DNA from: CAYSLC01 sp964431545
Lineage (GTDB): Bacteria > Desulfobacterota > Desulfobacteria > Desulfobacterales > JAABSP01
DNA length: 26,235 nucleotides
NCBI GenBank assembly: GCA_964431545.1
Contig: CAYSLC010000057.1
Coordinates: 1-26,235, forward strand
Direction of reading: 5' to 3'
The notes below the pieces were generated by a model, which was given only the letters and a program-made list of their open reading frames with translations, was not told the origin of the DNA and made no database searches. Positions 17,469 to 25,006 of this stretch are shown piece by piece (the stretch's first letter is position 1; each line of letters opens with the position of its first letter). The position numbers were made by a program, and so were the translations under genes.

Positions 17469-18419
17469 TCACTCCGGGGGGATGCCGCCCCCCGCCGGGG
17501 GCGGTCCGGAGATGGTCATCCGAAGCCCCTCTCCGGTCTCCTCGATACCGTAGGTCGGGGAGAGGGCGACGTCCAGGTCCACGGCGATCCGGAGAAACCC
17601 GGGGTGTTCCCCCACCCGGATCCGCTCCACCAGGGGGTGGATCACCGCCTCCACCGTCGGCCCCTCGTACCGCCAGGGGCCGGGGAGGTCGAGCACCACC
17701 TTTGCGGGGGGATCGTCGAGGACCACGAAGGTCTTGTACCTGGGGGGCGGGCCGTCGAGATCGATCCGGAGTTCGAAGCCGCCGCCTCCGTCCTCCATGG
17801 ACCGGCCCTCGATCGTTTCCAGAAGCCGCTTTTTACCGGAGATCCGCGATCTCACCACCGCGCGGGTGGGGCCCTTTTCCCTTCGGGGGTCGGGGACCGC
17901 CAGGCTCGGCTCGTAGAGGTGCTCCTTTTTCAGGGTCAGGATCATCCCCTTGAGGGACTCCTGGATGTAGGGGGCCAGGGTTTCGGCCGTCTTCAGCTCG
18001 AGGACGAGCCGGAGCTTGTCGGGGTGGCGGGCCGCCCGGATGCGCCGCACCGTATCGTGGCCCATCCGGTACCGGGCGCGCCGGGGTCTCTCCCAGTCGC
18101 CGGGCAGATCGACGACCATCCGGAAGGGGTCTTTGAAGTAGGAGATCCGGTACTCCCGGATGGGACCGTCCGCCCAGAGGACCACCTTGAACTCGCCGGG
18201 GGTGTCGTCCTGGATGTGGACGCTCTCGAAGACCCGTTTCACCCCGTCGCCGGGGGGCGCCGAAGCCGGGACCGATCCCTCGGCGGCGGCGTGGGCGGCC
18301 GCGGCCCGGAGGATCAGGAGGAAAGCCGCCGACAAGAGCGGCGCCGGAATGAAAAAAGGCCGCCGGGGGCGGGATCGAAAGGTCCGCCGACGCGCCGTGG
18401 GGTGGTCCGAAGTCCTCAT
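17469..18419 (-). CDS. exported protein with two AMIN domains
   Basis: This 316-residue protein has a long basic N-terminus and a hydrophobic stretch (about 22-46, ending AAAAHAAA) that looks like a signal peptide; an RRTF sequence at 11-15 might make it a Tat substrate, though the match is weak. Two AMIN-type beta domains follow, about 66-164 and 214-304. Each ends with the family pattern of a VDLPG or LDLPG strand followed by VRRIR or VERIRVGEHP and a final hydrophobic strand. AMIN domains bind peptidoglycan or organise envelope proteins (AmiC, secretin PilQ). The second domain is closely similar to the AMIN domain of the preceding gene, suggesting duplication. ATG 18419 has a perfect AAGGAGG. 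No enzyme domain is present; its role in this cytochrome-assembly cluster is unknown. Confidence 0.8.
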   Translation of the reverse strand: MRTSDHPTARRRTFRSRPRRPFFIPAPLLSAAFLLILRAAAAHAAAEGSVPASAPPGDGVKRVFESVHIQDDTPGEFKVVLWADGPIREYRISYFKDPFRMVVDLPGDWERPRRARYRMGHDTVRRIRAARHPDKLRLVLELKTAETLAPYIQESLKGMILTLKKEHLYEPSLAVPDPRREKGPTRAVVRSRISGKKRLLETIEGRSMEDGGGGFELRIDLDGPPPRYKTFVVLDDPPAKVVLDLPGPWRYEGPTVEAVIHPLVERIRVGEHPGFLRIAVDLDVALSPTYGIEETGEGLRMTISGPPPAGGGIPPE

Positions 18420-18496
18420 GATGCCTCCTTATGGGGTGGGGGCCGGCGGGTCCATACGGGCGCCCGGACCGGCCCCGCCCCGGTTTTCATGGCCCG

Positions 18497-19567
18497 TCAG
18501 TTTTCGAGGGTCAGGGTGAACCCCTTGTCCGTTTTGGCGATCACCGGGGTCCGGTCCACCTTCTGTTTCAGATCGAGGACCACGCTCAGGTGGTCGGGGT
18601 GTTCCCCCACCCGCACCCGTTCCACCAGTTCGCTGTCCATGTTGAACCGGGAGCGGCCGGCGTTCTCCCAGTCGCCCTTCAGGTTGATCACGAACCGGGG
18701 GGGATCGGACATCTGGAATGCCTCGTACTCCGCCACGGGGCTGTCGGCCACAAAGGACATCTTGAAGGCGCCGACGGCGGCCTGCTGGGAGATCTCCACC
18801 ATTCTGGAGACGGGCCGTTCGGGCCGGGGCGGCGACGGCCGCCGGGCCTCCGGCCGGATTCCCGGCCCGGAGACCTTTTCGGCGGTGGCGACGATATCGA
18901 CGGGCACCTCGGGGGCCGGTTCCGGTGACACATCCGGTTCCGGCGATGCCCCGGGCTCCGGCGGCGGCTCCGCGGCTGCGGTGTCGGCGGGCGCGGCCGG
19001 GGTCTCGCCGGACGGTTCGGAGACCGGCGTCGGCTCGGGGGCGGGCGGGACTTCCTCGGCGGGCCGGGTCCCGCCGCCGGAGGGCCGCGCGGAAGAAGGT
19101 TCCGGTTCCGGTTCCGGTTCCGGTTCAGCGGTTCCGGCGGCGCCGGCGATCTGCGTCCCCCCGGTACCCCCGGACGGGGAGGGGATGTCCTCCTCCTGGA
19201 TATCGGCCGCCGTGGTCACCGGCGGCGGCGTGAAGGTCACCTCCGGATCGGGGACCTCATCCTCGATTTCTGCCACCGGAGACGCCACCGGCCTCGGGGT
19301 GTCCGGTTCGTCCCCGGCGGTCGGCTTTTGGTCCCGGTCCGGGAGCAGACCGAGCGGAAGGAACAGAAGAACCAGCAGAAGCACGATGATCACCCCGGCG
19401 GCGATCCGGGCGGACCGCGTCCGGAAGGGGTTGTTGAACCTCCAGAACCGGCTCCAGCACTCCTTGCACCGGTACGGCATCCAGGGATAGACATACCGCA
19501 GCACCTTCTCCGGTCCGCGCCGGTGGGAATACGTCACGTTCTCGCTTCCGCATCTTGGGCATTCCAT
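18497..19567 (-). CDS. zinc-ribbon, single-helix membrane protein with C-terminal AMIN domain
   Basis: The 356 residues fall into four parts. A zinc ribbon has Cys3/Cys6 (CPRC) and Cys34/Cys37 (CKEC). One membrane helix spans about 54-75. A very long Pro/Glu/Ala-rich linker covers about 76-265 and includes a PEPEPEPEP run. An AMIN domain occupies about 268-356 (FVINLKGDW, LVERVRVGEHPDHLSVVLDLK). The expected topology puts the ribbon in the cytoplasm, with the linker reaching through the periplasm to present the AMIN domain near peptidoglycan. ATG 19567 has GGGAG 7 nt upstream. It lies 75 nt after resB and 77 nt before the double-AMIN gene, so all three are likely co-transcribed. Function unknown; a TonB-like or scaffold role is speculation from the shape. 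Confidence 0.8.
   Translation of the reverse strand: MECPRCGSENVTYSHRRGPEKVLRYVYPWMPYRCKECWSRFWRFNNPFRTRSARIAAGVIIVLLLVLLFLPLGLLPDRDQKPTAGDEPDTPRPVASPVAEIEDEVPDPEVTFTPPPVTTAADIQEEDIPSPSGGTGGTQIAGAAGTAEPEPEPEPEPSSARPSGGGTRPAEEVPPAPEPTPVSEPSGETPAAPADTAAAEPPPEPGASPEPDVSPEPAPEVPVDIVATAEKVSGPGIRPEARRPSPPRPERPVSRMVEISQQAAVGAFKMSFVADSPVAEYEAFQMSDPPRFVINLKGDWENAGRSRFNMDSELVERVRVGEHPDHLSVVLDLKQKVDRTPVIAKTDKGFTLTLEN
19098..19126. repeat. hexanucleotide tandem repeat (ggttcc, 4.8 copies) inside the zinc-ribbon/AMIN gene
   Basis: Exact ggttcc units run from 19098 to 19126. On the coding strand they give alternating Glu-Pro codons. Because the unit is 6 nt, gain or loss of copies keeps the reading frame and only changes linker length. 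Confidence 0.85.
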
Positions 19568-19642
19568 ATTTCTCTCCCTTGAAAAACCTTATCTTTATGG
19601 GTCGTTACGACGATTCCACCATATGCCGGGTTCGGGGAAACT

Positions 19643-21052
19643 TCAACTTGTTTTTTGGGCCTCCCCCAGCTCCCGCAGGCGGTCGGCCAGCCGTTTGACC
19701 CGGCTCTCCATGCCGAGCCGGTTCTTGTCGGCGATGCCCGCCACGGTCACCCGGCTCCCCTTGCCCTCGGGACGGATCTCCACCAGGATCCGCTGGTGGG
19801 ACATGAAAAAGGTGATGAAGATCCCCAGGATCATCACGATGAACCCGGAATAGACGATCCAGACCCCCGGGTCCCGGGTCACCTGGAGGCCGGTGTAGTA
19901 GTGGTGGTCCAGACCGCTGACGGCGATGATGAACGCCCCTTCCCGCATCCCGCGCTTGACGATCATCCGGTCGAAGTCGGGGTGGTGCAGCGGCAGGATC
20001 ACCTCCGCGGGGACGCCGTCGACCGGCGCCACCCGGGCCACGAAGGTGTCCCCCAGGTTCATCCGCCCCATAAAGGTGTAGGAGCGGACGAACTCCCGGA
20101 TCATGAAGGTCCCGGCCCCCTCGGGCATCTCCACCGGCTCCCCCACCCGGGCGGTTTTGGTGTAGGCCATCCCCGATTCGACGCTGGTGAAGGTGATCTC
20201 CGCCGACCGGGGCGGCAGGTTTCCGTAGCTCGACTGGTAGATGCTGATCCCGCCGTACCGCAGGGGGTCGTTGACGATGATGTCCCGCTCCGTCAGCGTC
20301 TCCCCGTCCCGCACCAGGGCCAGGGTCGATCGGAACTCCTTCGGGGCGCCGGTCTCGTAGAAGGAGACATCGAAGTCCAGACACCGGATCTCGAAATCGA
20401 GGGTATGGGGCTCTCCGGTCTTCTTGAGCCGGATGGTCCGTTCGCCCCCCCCTTCGGGGATCTGGACGAACCCCTCGAACCCGAGGAAGGAGCCGGCCAA
20501 TCCGCCCAGCAGCAGGAGGATGACGCTGAAGTGGACCACATAGACCCCCAGCCGGGTCCACCGCCCCTTCTCGGCGAAGATCCGATGGCCCCCCCCCTCG
20601 GCCGGTTCCGCCTTCCGGCTCCGGAATCCCCGGGTGGCCGGCGCCAGGTAGACCTCCCGGAGGCGGTCCGGCGGCGCCTCCACCGGGAAGGTCTCCTGGG
20701 GGGCCTTTTTGAATCGGCCCGGGGAGAAGGGGGACTTCCGGGGGAAGATCACCCGCCAGGTTCCCGAAAGCCGGTCGACGGAGCAGGCCACGATGTTGAC
20801 GGTCAGCAGGCACAGGAGCAGCTGAAACCACCAGGAGTGGTACATATCGAATAAATTCAGCGCGGAGAAGATCTTGTAGAGCCCCGGCCCGTACTGTTGA
20901 AAGTAGGCGGCCGGATTTTCGTTCTGGGGGATGAGCGTGCCGATGACGGAGGTGACCGCCAGGGTCAGCAGGAGCACCACGGTCAACCGGACGGATACGA
21001 AGAACTTCCATATTTTATTCAATAGGTTGGCTGATTCGCCCTCTGTTTTCAT
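19643..21052 (-). CDS. resB: ResB/Ccs1-family cytochrome c biogenesis protein
   Basis: This 469-residue protein has the ResB plan. Three helices lie in the N-terminal third: VRLTVVLLLTLAVTSVIGTLIP at about 21-42, the WWFQLLLCLLTVNIVACSVDRL region, and GVYVVHFSVILLLLGGLAGSFLGF. A large periplasmic beta domain follows (YGGISIYQSSYG is typical), then a last helix near DPGVWIVYSGFIVMILGIFITFFMSH. With CcsA it forms the System II cytochrome c synthase. The start is ATG 21052, with AAGGA and GAGG in the preceding 12 nt. It is the first minus-strand gene after the divergent intergenic region and probably heads a transcript that includes the two AMIN genes and ccsA. Confidence 0.93.
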   Translation of the reverse strand: MKTEGESANLLNKIWKFFVSVRLTVVLLLTLAVTSVIGTLIPQNENPAAYFQQYGPGLYKIFSALNLFDMYHSWWFQLLLCLLTVNIVACSVDRLSGTWRVIFPRKSPFSPGRFKKAPQETFPVEAPPDRLREVYLAPATRGFRSRKAEPAEGGGHRIFAEKGRWTRLGVYVVHFSVILLLLGGLAGSFLGFEGFVQIPEGGGERTIRLKKTGEPHTLDFEIRCLDFDVSFYETGAPKEFRSTLALVRDGETLTERDIIVNDPLRYGGISIYQSSYGNLPPRSAEITFTSVESGMAYTKTARVGEPVEMPEGAGTFMIREFVRSYTFMGRMNLGDTFVARVAPVDGVPAEVILPLHHPDFDRMIVKRGMREGAFIIAVSGLDHHYYTGLQVTRDPGVWIVYSGFIVMILGIFITFFMSHQRILVEIRPEGKGSRVTVAGIADKNRLGMESRVKRLADRLRELGEAQKTS

Positions 21053-21285
21053 CCTCTATCCTTTCAAAAAGTAGAACCTCTATGTTTATCAAAACCCCGT
21101 TGACGAAGCAAGCCGAATCGTTTAAAAAGATCTCCGTTCGCATCCACCCTTGACAACCATCGGATCGGGAGTAAATTTCTCTCGAATTTACGCCCCTGCC
21201 GCCGATGGGGCGCGCCAGGCTGGATTCGACCTGAAAACGCCAATATTAATCATGAATTAACCTAAATCAAAGGGGTGTGACACCG
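21053..21285. promoter_or_regulatory. divergent intergenic region between resB and the ABC exporter operon
   Basis: This 233-bp AT-richer stretch must hold promoters for both directions. On the plus strand TTGACA (21150-21155), a 16-nt spacer and TAAATT (21172-21177) form a plausible sigma-70 promoter, leaving an approximately 100-nt leader before the ABC gene. The -10 lies inside a 7-bp perfect inverted repeat, GTAAATT/AATTTAC with a 7-nt centre (21171-21191), a possible repressor site. On the minus strand TTGATAAACATAG just before resB is AT-rich, but I cannot assign a firm promoter. No small gene is visible here. Confidence 0.5.
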
Positions 21286-22218
21286 ATGATAGAAGTGAAA
21301 AACCTCACCAAGCGGTTCGGGACCAAGACGGCGGTGGACGACGTCTCCTTCACGGTGGAGAAGGGGGAGATCCTCGGGTTTCTCGGCCCCAACGCCGCCG
21401 GGAAATCGACCACCATGCGGATGATCACCGGCTTCATCCCCCCCAGCGCCGGCACCGCCGCCGTCGGCGGGCACGACGTGGTGGAGGACTCCCTGGCGGC
21501 CCGGCGGAAGATCGGATATCTGCCGGAGAACGCCCCGGTCTACCCGGAGATGACCGTCTTCGACTACCTCGACTTCTGCGCCGAGATCCGGGGATTCGGA
21601 TCCGGAGACCGGCGGCGGAAGGTGGACGAGACCCTGGAGCGGTGCTTCCTCGACGAGGTGACCCACCAGTCCATCGGCACCCTCTCCAAGGGGTTCAAGC
21701 AAAGGGTCTGCTTCGCCCAGGCCATCCTCCATGATCCGGAGTACCTGATCCTGGACGAGCCCACCGACGGCCTCGACCCCAACCAGAAGCACGAGGTCCG
21801 GCTCATGATCCAGCGGATGAGCGCCGACAAGGCGATCATCCTCTCCACCCACATTTTAGACGAGATGGAGGCGGTCTGCACCCGGGCCATCATCATCGCC
21901 AAGGGCCGTATCGTGGCCGACGACACCCCGGCCGACCTCAAGGCCCGCTCGGCCCTCCACGGCGCGGTGACCCTCACCCTGGCCGACGGCGAGACCGACG
22001 GCCTGGTATCGGGGATCGAAACCGTGGCCGGGGTCGGTTCGGTCAAGATCCTGGAGAAGGCCGGCGGCGAGGTCAAGGTCCGGGTCTTCCCGTCCGCCCC
22101 GGAGACCCCCATCATCAACCCGCTCCTTGCGGCCCTCTCCGAAAAGCGATACCGGCCCACCTCCGTGTTCGTGGAACAGGGGCGCCTGGACGAGGTCTTC
22201 CGGAACATCACCACCTGA
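21286..22218 (+). CDS. ABC exporter ATP-binding protein, GldA/CcmA type
   Basis: This 310-residue nucleotide-binding subunit couples ATP hydrolysis to transport by the permease encoded next. It has a Walker A motif at 34-42 (GPNAAGKST; the usual second Gly of NGAGKS is Ala here), signature LSKGFKQR at 133-140, Walker B LILDEP at 154-159 and the switch histidine STH at 189. A C-terminal ~90-residue regulatory-like extension follows, as in GldA/NosF/DrrA-type proteins. I chose ATG 21286 (MIEVKNL) with AAAGGGG about 10 nt upstream; GTG 21277 would be only one base from that site. It is the first gene of a four-gene plus-strand operon. The context matches GldA of the gliding-motility exporter, but such sets are common in non-gliding bacteria, so the substrate is unknown. 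Confidence 0.9.
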   Translation: MIEVKNLTKRFGTKTAVDDVSFTVEKGEILGFLGPNAAGKSTTMRMITGFIPPSAGTAAVGGHDVVEDSLAARRKIGYLPENAPVYPEMTVFDYLDFCAEIRGFGSGDRRRKVDETLERCFLDEVTHQSIGTLSKGFKQRVCFAQAILHDPEYLILDEPTDGLDPNQKHEVRLMIQRMSADKAIILSTHILDEMEAVCTRAIIIAKGRIVADDTPADLKARSALHGAVTLTLADGETDGLVSGIETVAGVGSVKILEKAGGEVKVRVFPSAPETPIINPLLAALSEKRYRPTSVFVEQGRLDEVFRNITT

Positions 22219-22284
22219 TCATCCGAAACCCGGGTTCCATCACCCGAATTCCATTTTTCACCGAAATTTCAGTAGAGAGGCGAT

Positions 22285-23037
22285 ATGAGCACGACCGATT
22301 CCGTGAACAATGTTCGAGCCATTCTCAAACGGGAGTTCTTCGGCTATTTCAGCTCCCCGGTGGCCTATGTCTTCATCGTCATCTTCCTGATGCTGCTGGG
22401 GTTCTTCACCTTCTACGTGAGCAACTTCTTCGCCGTGGGCCAGGCCGACCTCCGGTTCTTCTTCCAGTGGCACCCCTGGGTCTTCATGTTCCTCATCCCG
22501 GCGGTGGCCATGCGGCTGTGGGCCGAGGAGTGGCGCATGGGGACCGTGGAGCTGATCCTCACCTTCCCGGTGACCACCTGGGAGGCGATCCTGGGCAAGT
22601 TCCTGGCCGCCTGGGCCTTCATCGGCATCGCCCTGGCCCTCACCTTTCCCATGGTGATCACCGTCTCCTACCTGGGCAACCCGGACATGGGGGCCGTGAT
22701 CTGCGGCTATGTCGGAAGCCTGCTCATGGCCGGGGCCTTTCTCAGCGTGGGGACCATGACCTCGTCGCTCACCCGGAGCCAGGTGGTCAGCTTCATCCTG
22801 GCCATCGTCCTGTGTCTGTTCTTCATCCTGGCCGGGTATCCGCCGGTGACCGGGGTGTTGTCGGGATGGGCCCCCGTGTGGCTGGTGAAGCTGATCTCCG
22901 ACATGAGCTTTCTCACCCACTTCACGGCCATGCAGCGGGGAGTCATCGATCTGCGCGACCTGATCTACTTCCTGTCGGTGATCGGCTTCATGCTTTTCAT
23001 CAACGGGGTCGTCATTCGCAACCGAAGAACGGCTTAG
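22285..23037 (+). CDS. ABC-2 type exporter permease, GldF-like
   Basis: This 250-residue integral membrane protein has about six helices and a typical ABC-2 permease order. KREFFGYFSSPVAYVFIVIF opens the first helix, and RLWAEEWRMGTVELILTFPVTTWEAILGKFLAAW forms the cytoplasmic coupling-helix region (near residues 78-110). MTSSLTRSQVVSFILAI and a terminal helix (LIYFLSVIGFMLFINGVVIRNRR) close the protein. It pairs with the upstream ATPase. ATG 22285 has GAGAGG about 5 nt upstream. The 66-nt gap before it shows only a short palindrome (AACCCGGGTT) and no terminator. GldF and NosY are the closest named relatives I can suggest; the transported substrate cannot be told from sequence. Confidence 0.88.
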   Translation: MSTTDSVNNVRAILKREFFGYFSSPVAYVFIVIFLMLLGFFTFYVSNFFAVGQADLRFFFQWHPWVFMFLIPAVAMRLWAEEWRMGTVELILTFPVTTWEAILGKFLAAWAFIGIALALTFPMVITVSYLGNPDMGAVICGYVGSLLMAGAFLSVGTMTSSLTRSQVVSFILAIVLCLFFILAGYPPVTGVLSGWAPVWLVKLISDMSFLTHFTAMQRGVIDLRDLIYFLSVIGFMLFINGVVIRNRRTA

Positions 23038-23064
23038 AGATTCAAGATACGGAGGCCATCTACC

Positions 23065-24990
23065 ATGTCCGAAGACAAAAAAGGCACCGCCATTTCAGGG
23101 TCGCTCTTCTCCGCGGGGGGAGTGATCCTGGTCCTGTTCATCCTGATCTTCGTCAACCTGATCTTCTCCCAGGTCACCGTCCGGTGGGACGCCACGGCGG
23201 ACGATCTCTACTCCCTGTCCGAAGGGACCCGGGAGATCCTCTCCGACCTGGACCGGGAGGTGACCATCAAGGTCTTCTACTCCCGGGACGCCGTCAACCT
23301 GCCGGTCCACATCAAGACCTACGCCCGGCGACTGCTCGATTTCCTCTCCGAGTACGAGTCGTACAGCGACGGCCGGGTGACCGTGGAGACCTACAACCCC
23401 GAGCCCGACTCCGAGGAGGAGGACTGGGCCCGGAAGTACGGCATCGAACCCATCAACCTGGCCACCGGCGAGCGGATCTACTTCGGCCTGGTGGCCATGT
23501 CCGCCGACCAGGAGGAGACGATCCCCTCCATCGACCCGAGCCGGGAGGAGCAGCTCGAATACGACATCACACGGCTCATCGCCCGGGTCCAGTCGGCGGA
23601 TAAACCGAAGATCGGCATCATCACCGCCCTGCCCATCTTCGGCGGACCGCCGCCCATGGGGATGATGCAGAACCCCAACCAGATGCAAGAGCCGTGGGTC
23701 TTCATCTCGGAGCTGAGAAAGACCTACGAGGTGGTCGAGATCCCGGTCACCGCCGAGGAGATCGAGGCGGACCTCGACCTGCTGATCCTCTTCCACGCCA
23801 AGGGCATGGGAGACCCCCTCGCCTTTGCCGTCGACCAGTACGTCCTGGCCGGGGGCAACGCGGTGGTCTTCGCCGATCCCTTCTCGGTCAGCGACAGCGC
23901 CCCCAGCGGGACCCAGCATTCGGTGCCGGAGAAGCTCTTCCGTGCCTGGGGGGTCTCCATGGCCGGAGACAAGGTGGTCCTCGACCTCGATTACGCCACC
24001 AAGCTGCGGAACCGGAACAACCAGGTGGAGGAGAACCCCCTGTGGCTCTCCGTGCCCGCTGCCGGCTTCAACAAGGACGACGTGACCACCGCCAAGCTGG
24101 AGAGCCTCCTGATGCCGGTGGCCGGGGCCATCGAGAAACGCGAGGAGAGCACCTACGACTACGAGCCCCTGATCCAGTCGAGCGCCAACTCGTCGCTCAC
24201 CGAGTCCTTCCGGGCCCGGTTCCCCAGCGGCGACGCCCTGCGCCGGGACTTCTCCGCCACCGCCGACACCTACGACCTGGCGGCCCGGGTCCGGGGGACC
24301 TTCCAGACCGCCTTCCCGGACGGAAAGCCGGAGGCCGAGCCGGAGCCGGGTCAGCCCCCGGCCGACGAGGAGCCGGAGGAGCCGGAGGAGGAGGAGGAGG
24401 AGGAAGCCGAGGGCTCGTTCCTCAAGGAGGGGACCGACAACGCCACGGTGGTCCTGGTGGCCGACGCGGACCTGCTCTTCGACGGCTACTACGTCAGCCG
24501 CCAGAACTTCCTCGGGTTCGACATCGCCCGGATCTTCAACGACAACCTCAACTTTTTGCTCAACACCATCGAGATCCTCACCGGCAGCGACGCCCTGATC
24601 ACCATCCGGTCCAGGGGCAAGTTCGAGCGGCCCTTCACCAAGGTGGAGGAGCTGGAGCGCAAGGCCCAGGCCCGGTGGCTGGCCAGGGAGCAGGAGCTGG
24701 TGCGCAAGGTCGAGGAGACCAACCGGAAGCTCCGGGAGCTGGAAGGAAGGAAGGACGGAAACCAGGAGTTCATCATCAGCGCCGAGCAGGAGGCGGAGAT
24801 CGAGAAGTTCCAACGGGAGAAGCAGCGGATCAACCAGGAACTCAAGGAAGTCCGCCGGAACCTGCGGAAGGACATCGAGGCCCTGGGGACCAAGGTGAAG
24901 TTCGTCAACATCTTCCTGATGCCGATGCTGGTGGCCGCCGCCGGTCTGGGGTACGCCTTCCACCGGCGCAAGAAGAGCCAGAATCGATAG
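23065..24990 (+). CDS. GldG-like ABC auxiliary protein with N- and C-terminal membrane helices
   Basis: This 641-residue protein has a membrane helix at about 14-35 and a large extracytoplasmic domain that begins with the GldG pattern YSLSEGTREILSDLDREVTIKVFYS. The core matches the ABC-transporter auxiliary family (GIITALPIFGG; VLAGGNAVVFADPFS; VLVADADLLFDGYYVS). About 30 residues of Glu/Pro-rich low complexity near 425-450 include a run of seven Glu. A predicted coiled coil covers about 525-610 (VEELERKAQARW, EAEIEKFQREKQRINQELKEVRRNLRK), followed by a last helix near 615-632. It begins 27 nt after the permease stop with GGAGG 9 nt from ATG 23065. In Flavobacterium GldG is required with GldA and GldF; elsewhere its role is unknown. 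Confidence 0.87.
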   Translation: MSEDKKGTAISGSLFSAGGVILVLFILIFVNLIFSQVTVRWDATADDLYSLSEGTREILSDLDREVTIKVFYSRDAVNLPVHIKTYARRLLDFLSEYESYSDGRVTVETYNPEPDSEEEDWARKYGIEPINLATGERIYFGLVAMSADQEETIPSIDPSREEQLEYDITRLIARVQSADKPKIGIITALPIFGGPPPMGMMQNPNQMQEPWVFISELRKTYEVVEIPVTAEEIEADLDLLILFHAKGMGDPLAFAVDQYVLAGGNAVVFADPFSVSDSAPSGTQHSVPEKLFRAWGVSMAGDKVVLDLDYATKLRNRNNQVEENPLWLSVPAAGFNKDDVTTAKLESLLMPVAGAIEKREESTYDYEPLIQSSANSSLTESFRARFPSGDALRRDFSATADTYDLAARVRGTFQTAFPDGKPEAEPEPGQPPADEEPEEPEEEEEEEAEGSFLKEGTDNATVVLVADADLLFDGYYVSRQNFLGFDIARIFNDNLNFLLNTIEILTGSDALITIRSRGKFERPFTKVEELERKAQARWLAREQELVRKVEETNRKLRELEGRKDGNQEFIISAEQEAEIEKFQREKQRINQELKEVRRNLRKDIEALGTKVKFVNIFLMPMLVAAAGLGYAFHRRKKSQNR

Positions 24991-25006
24991 AGAGGAGCAG
25001 CGCGAC

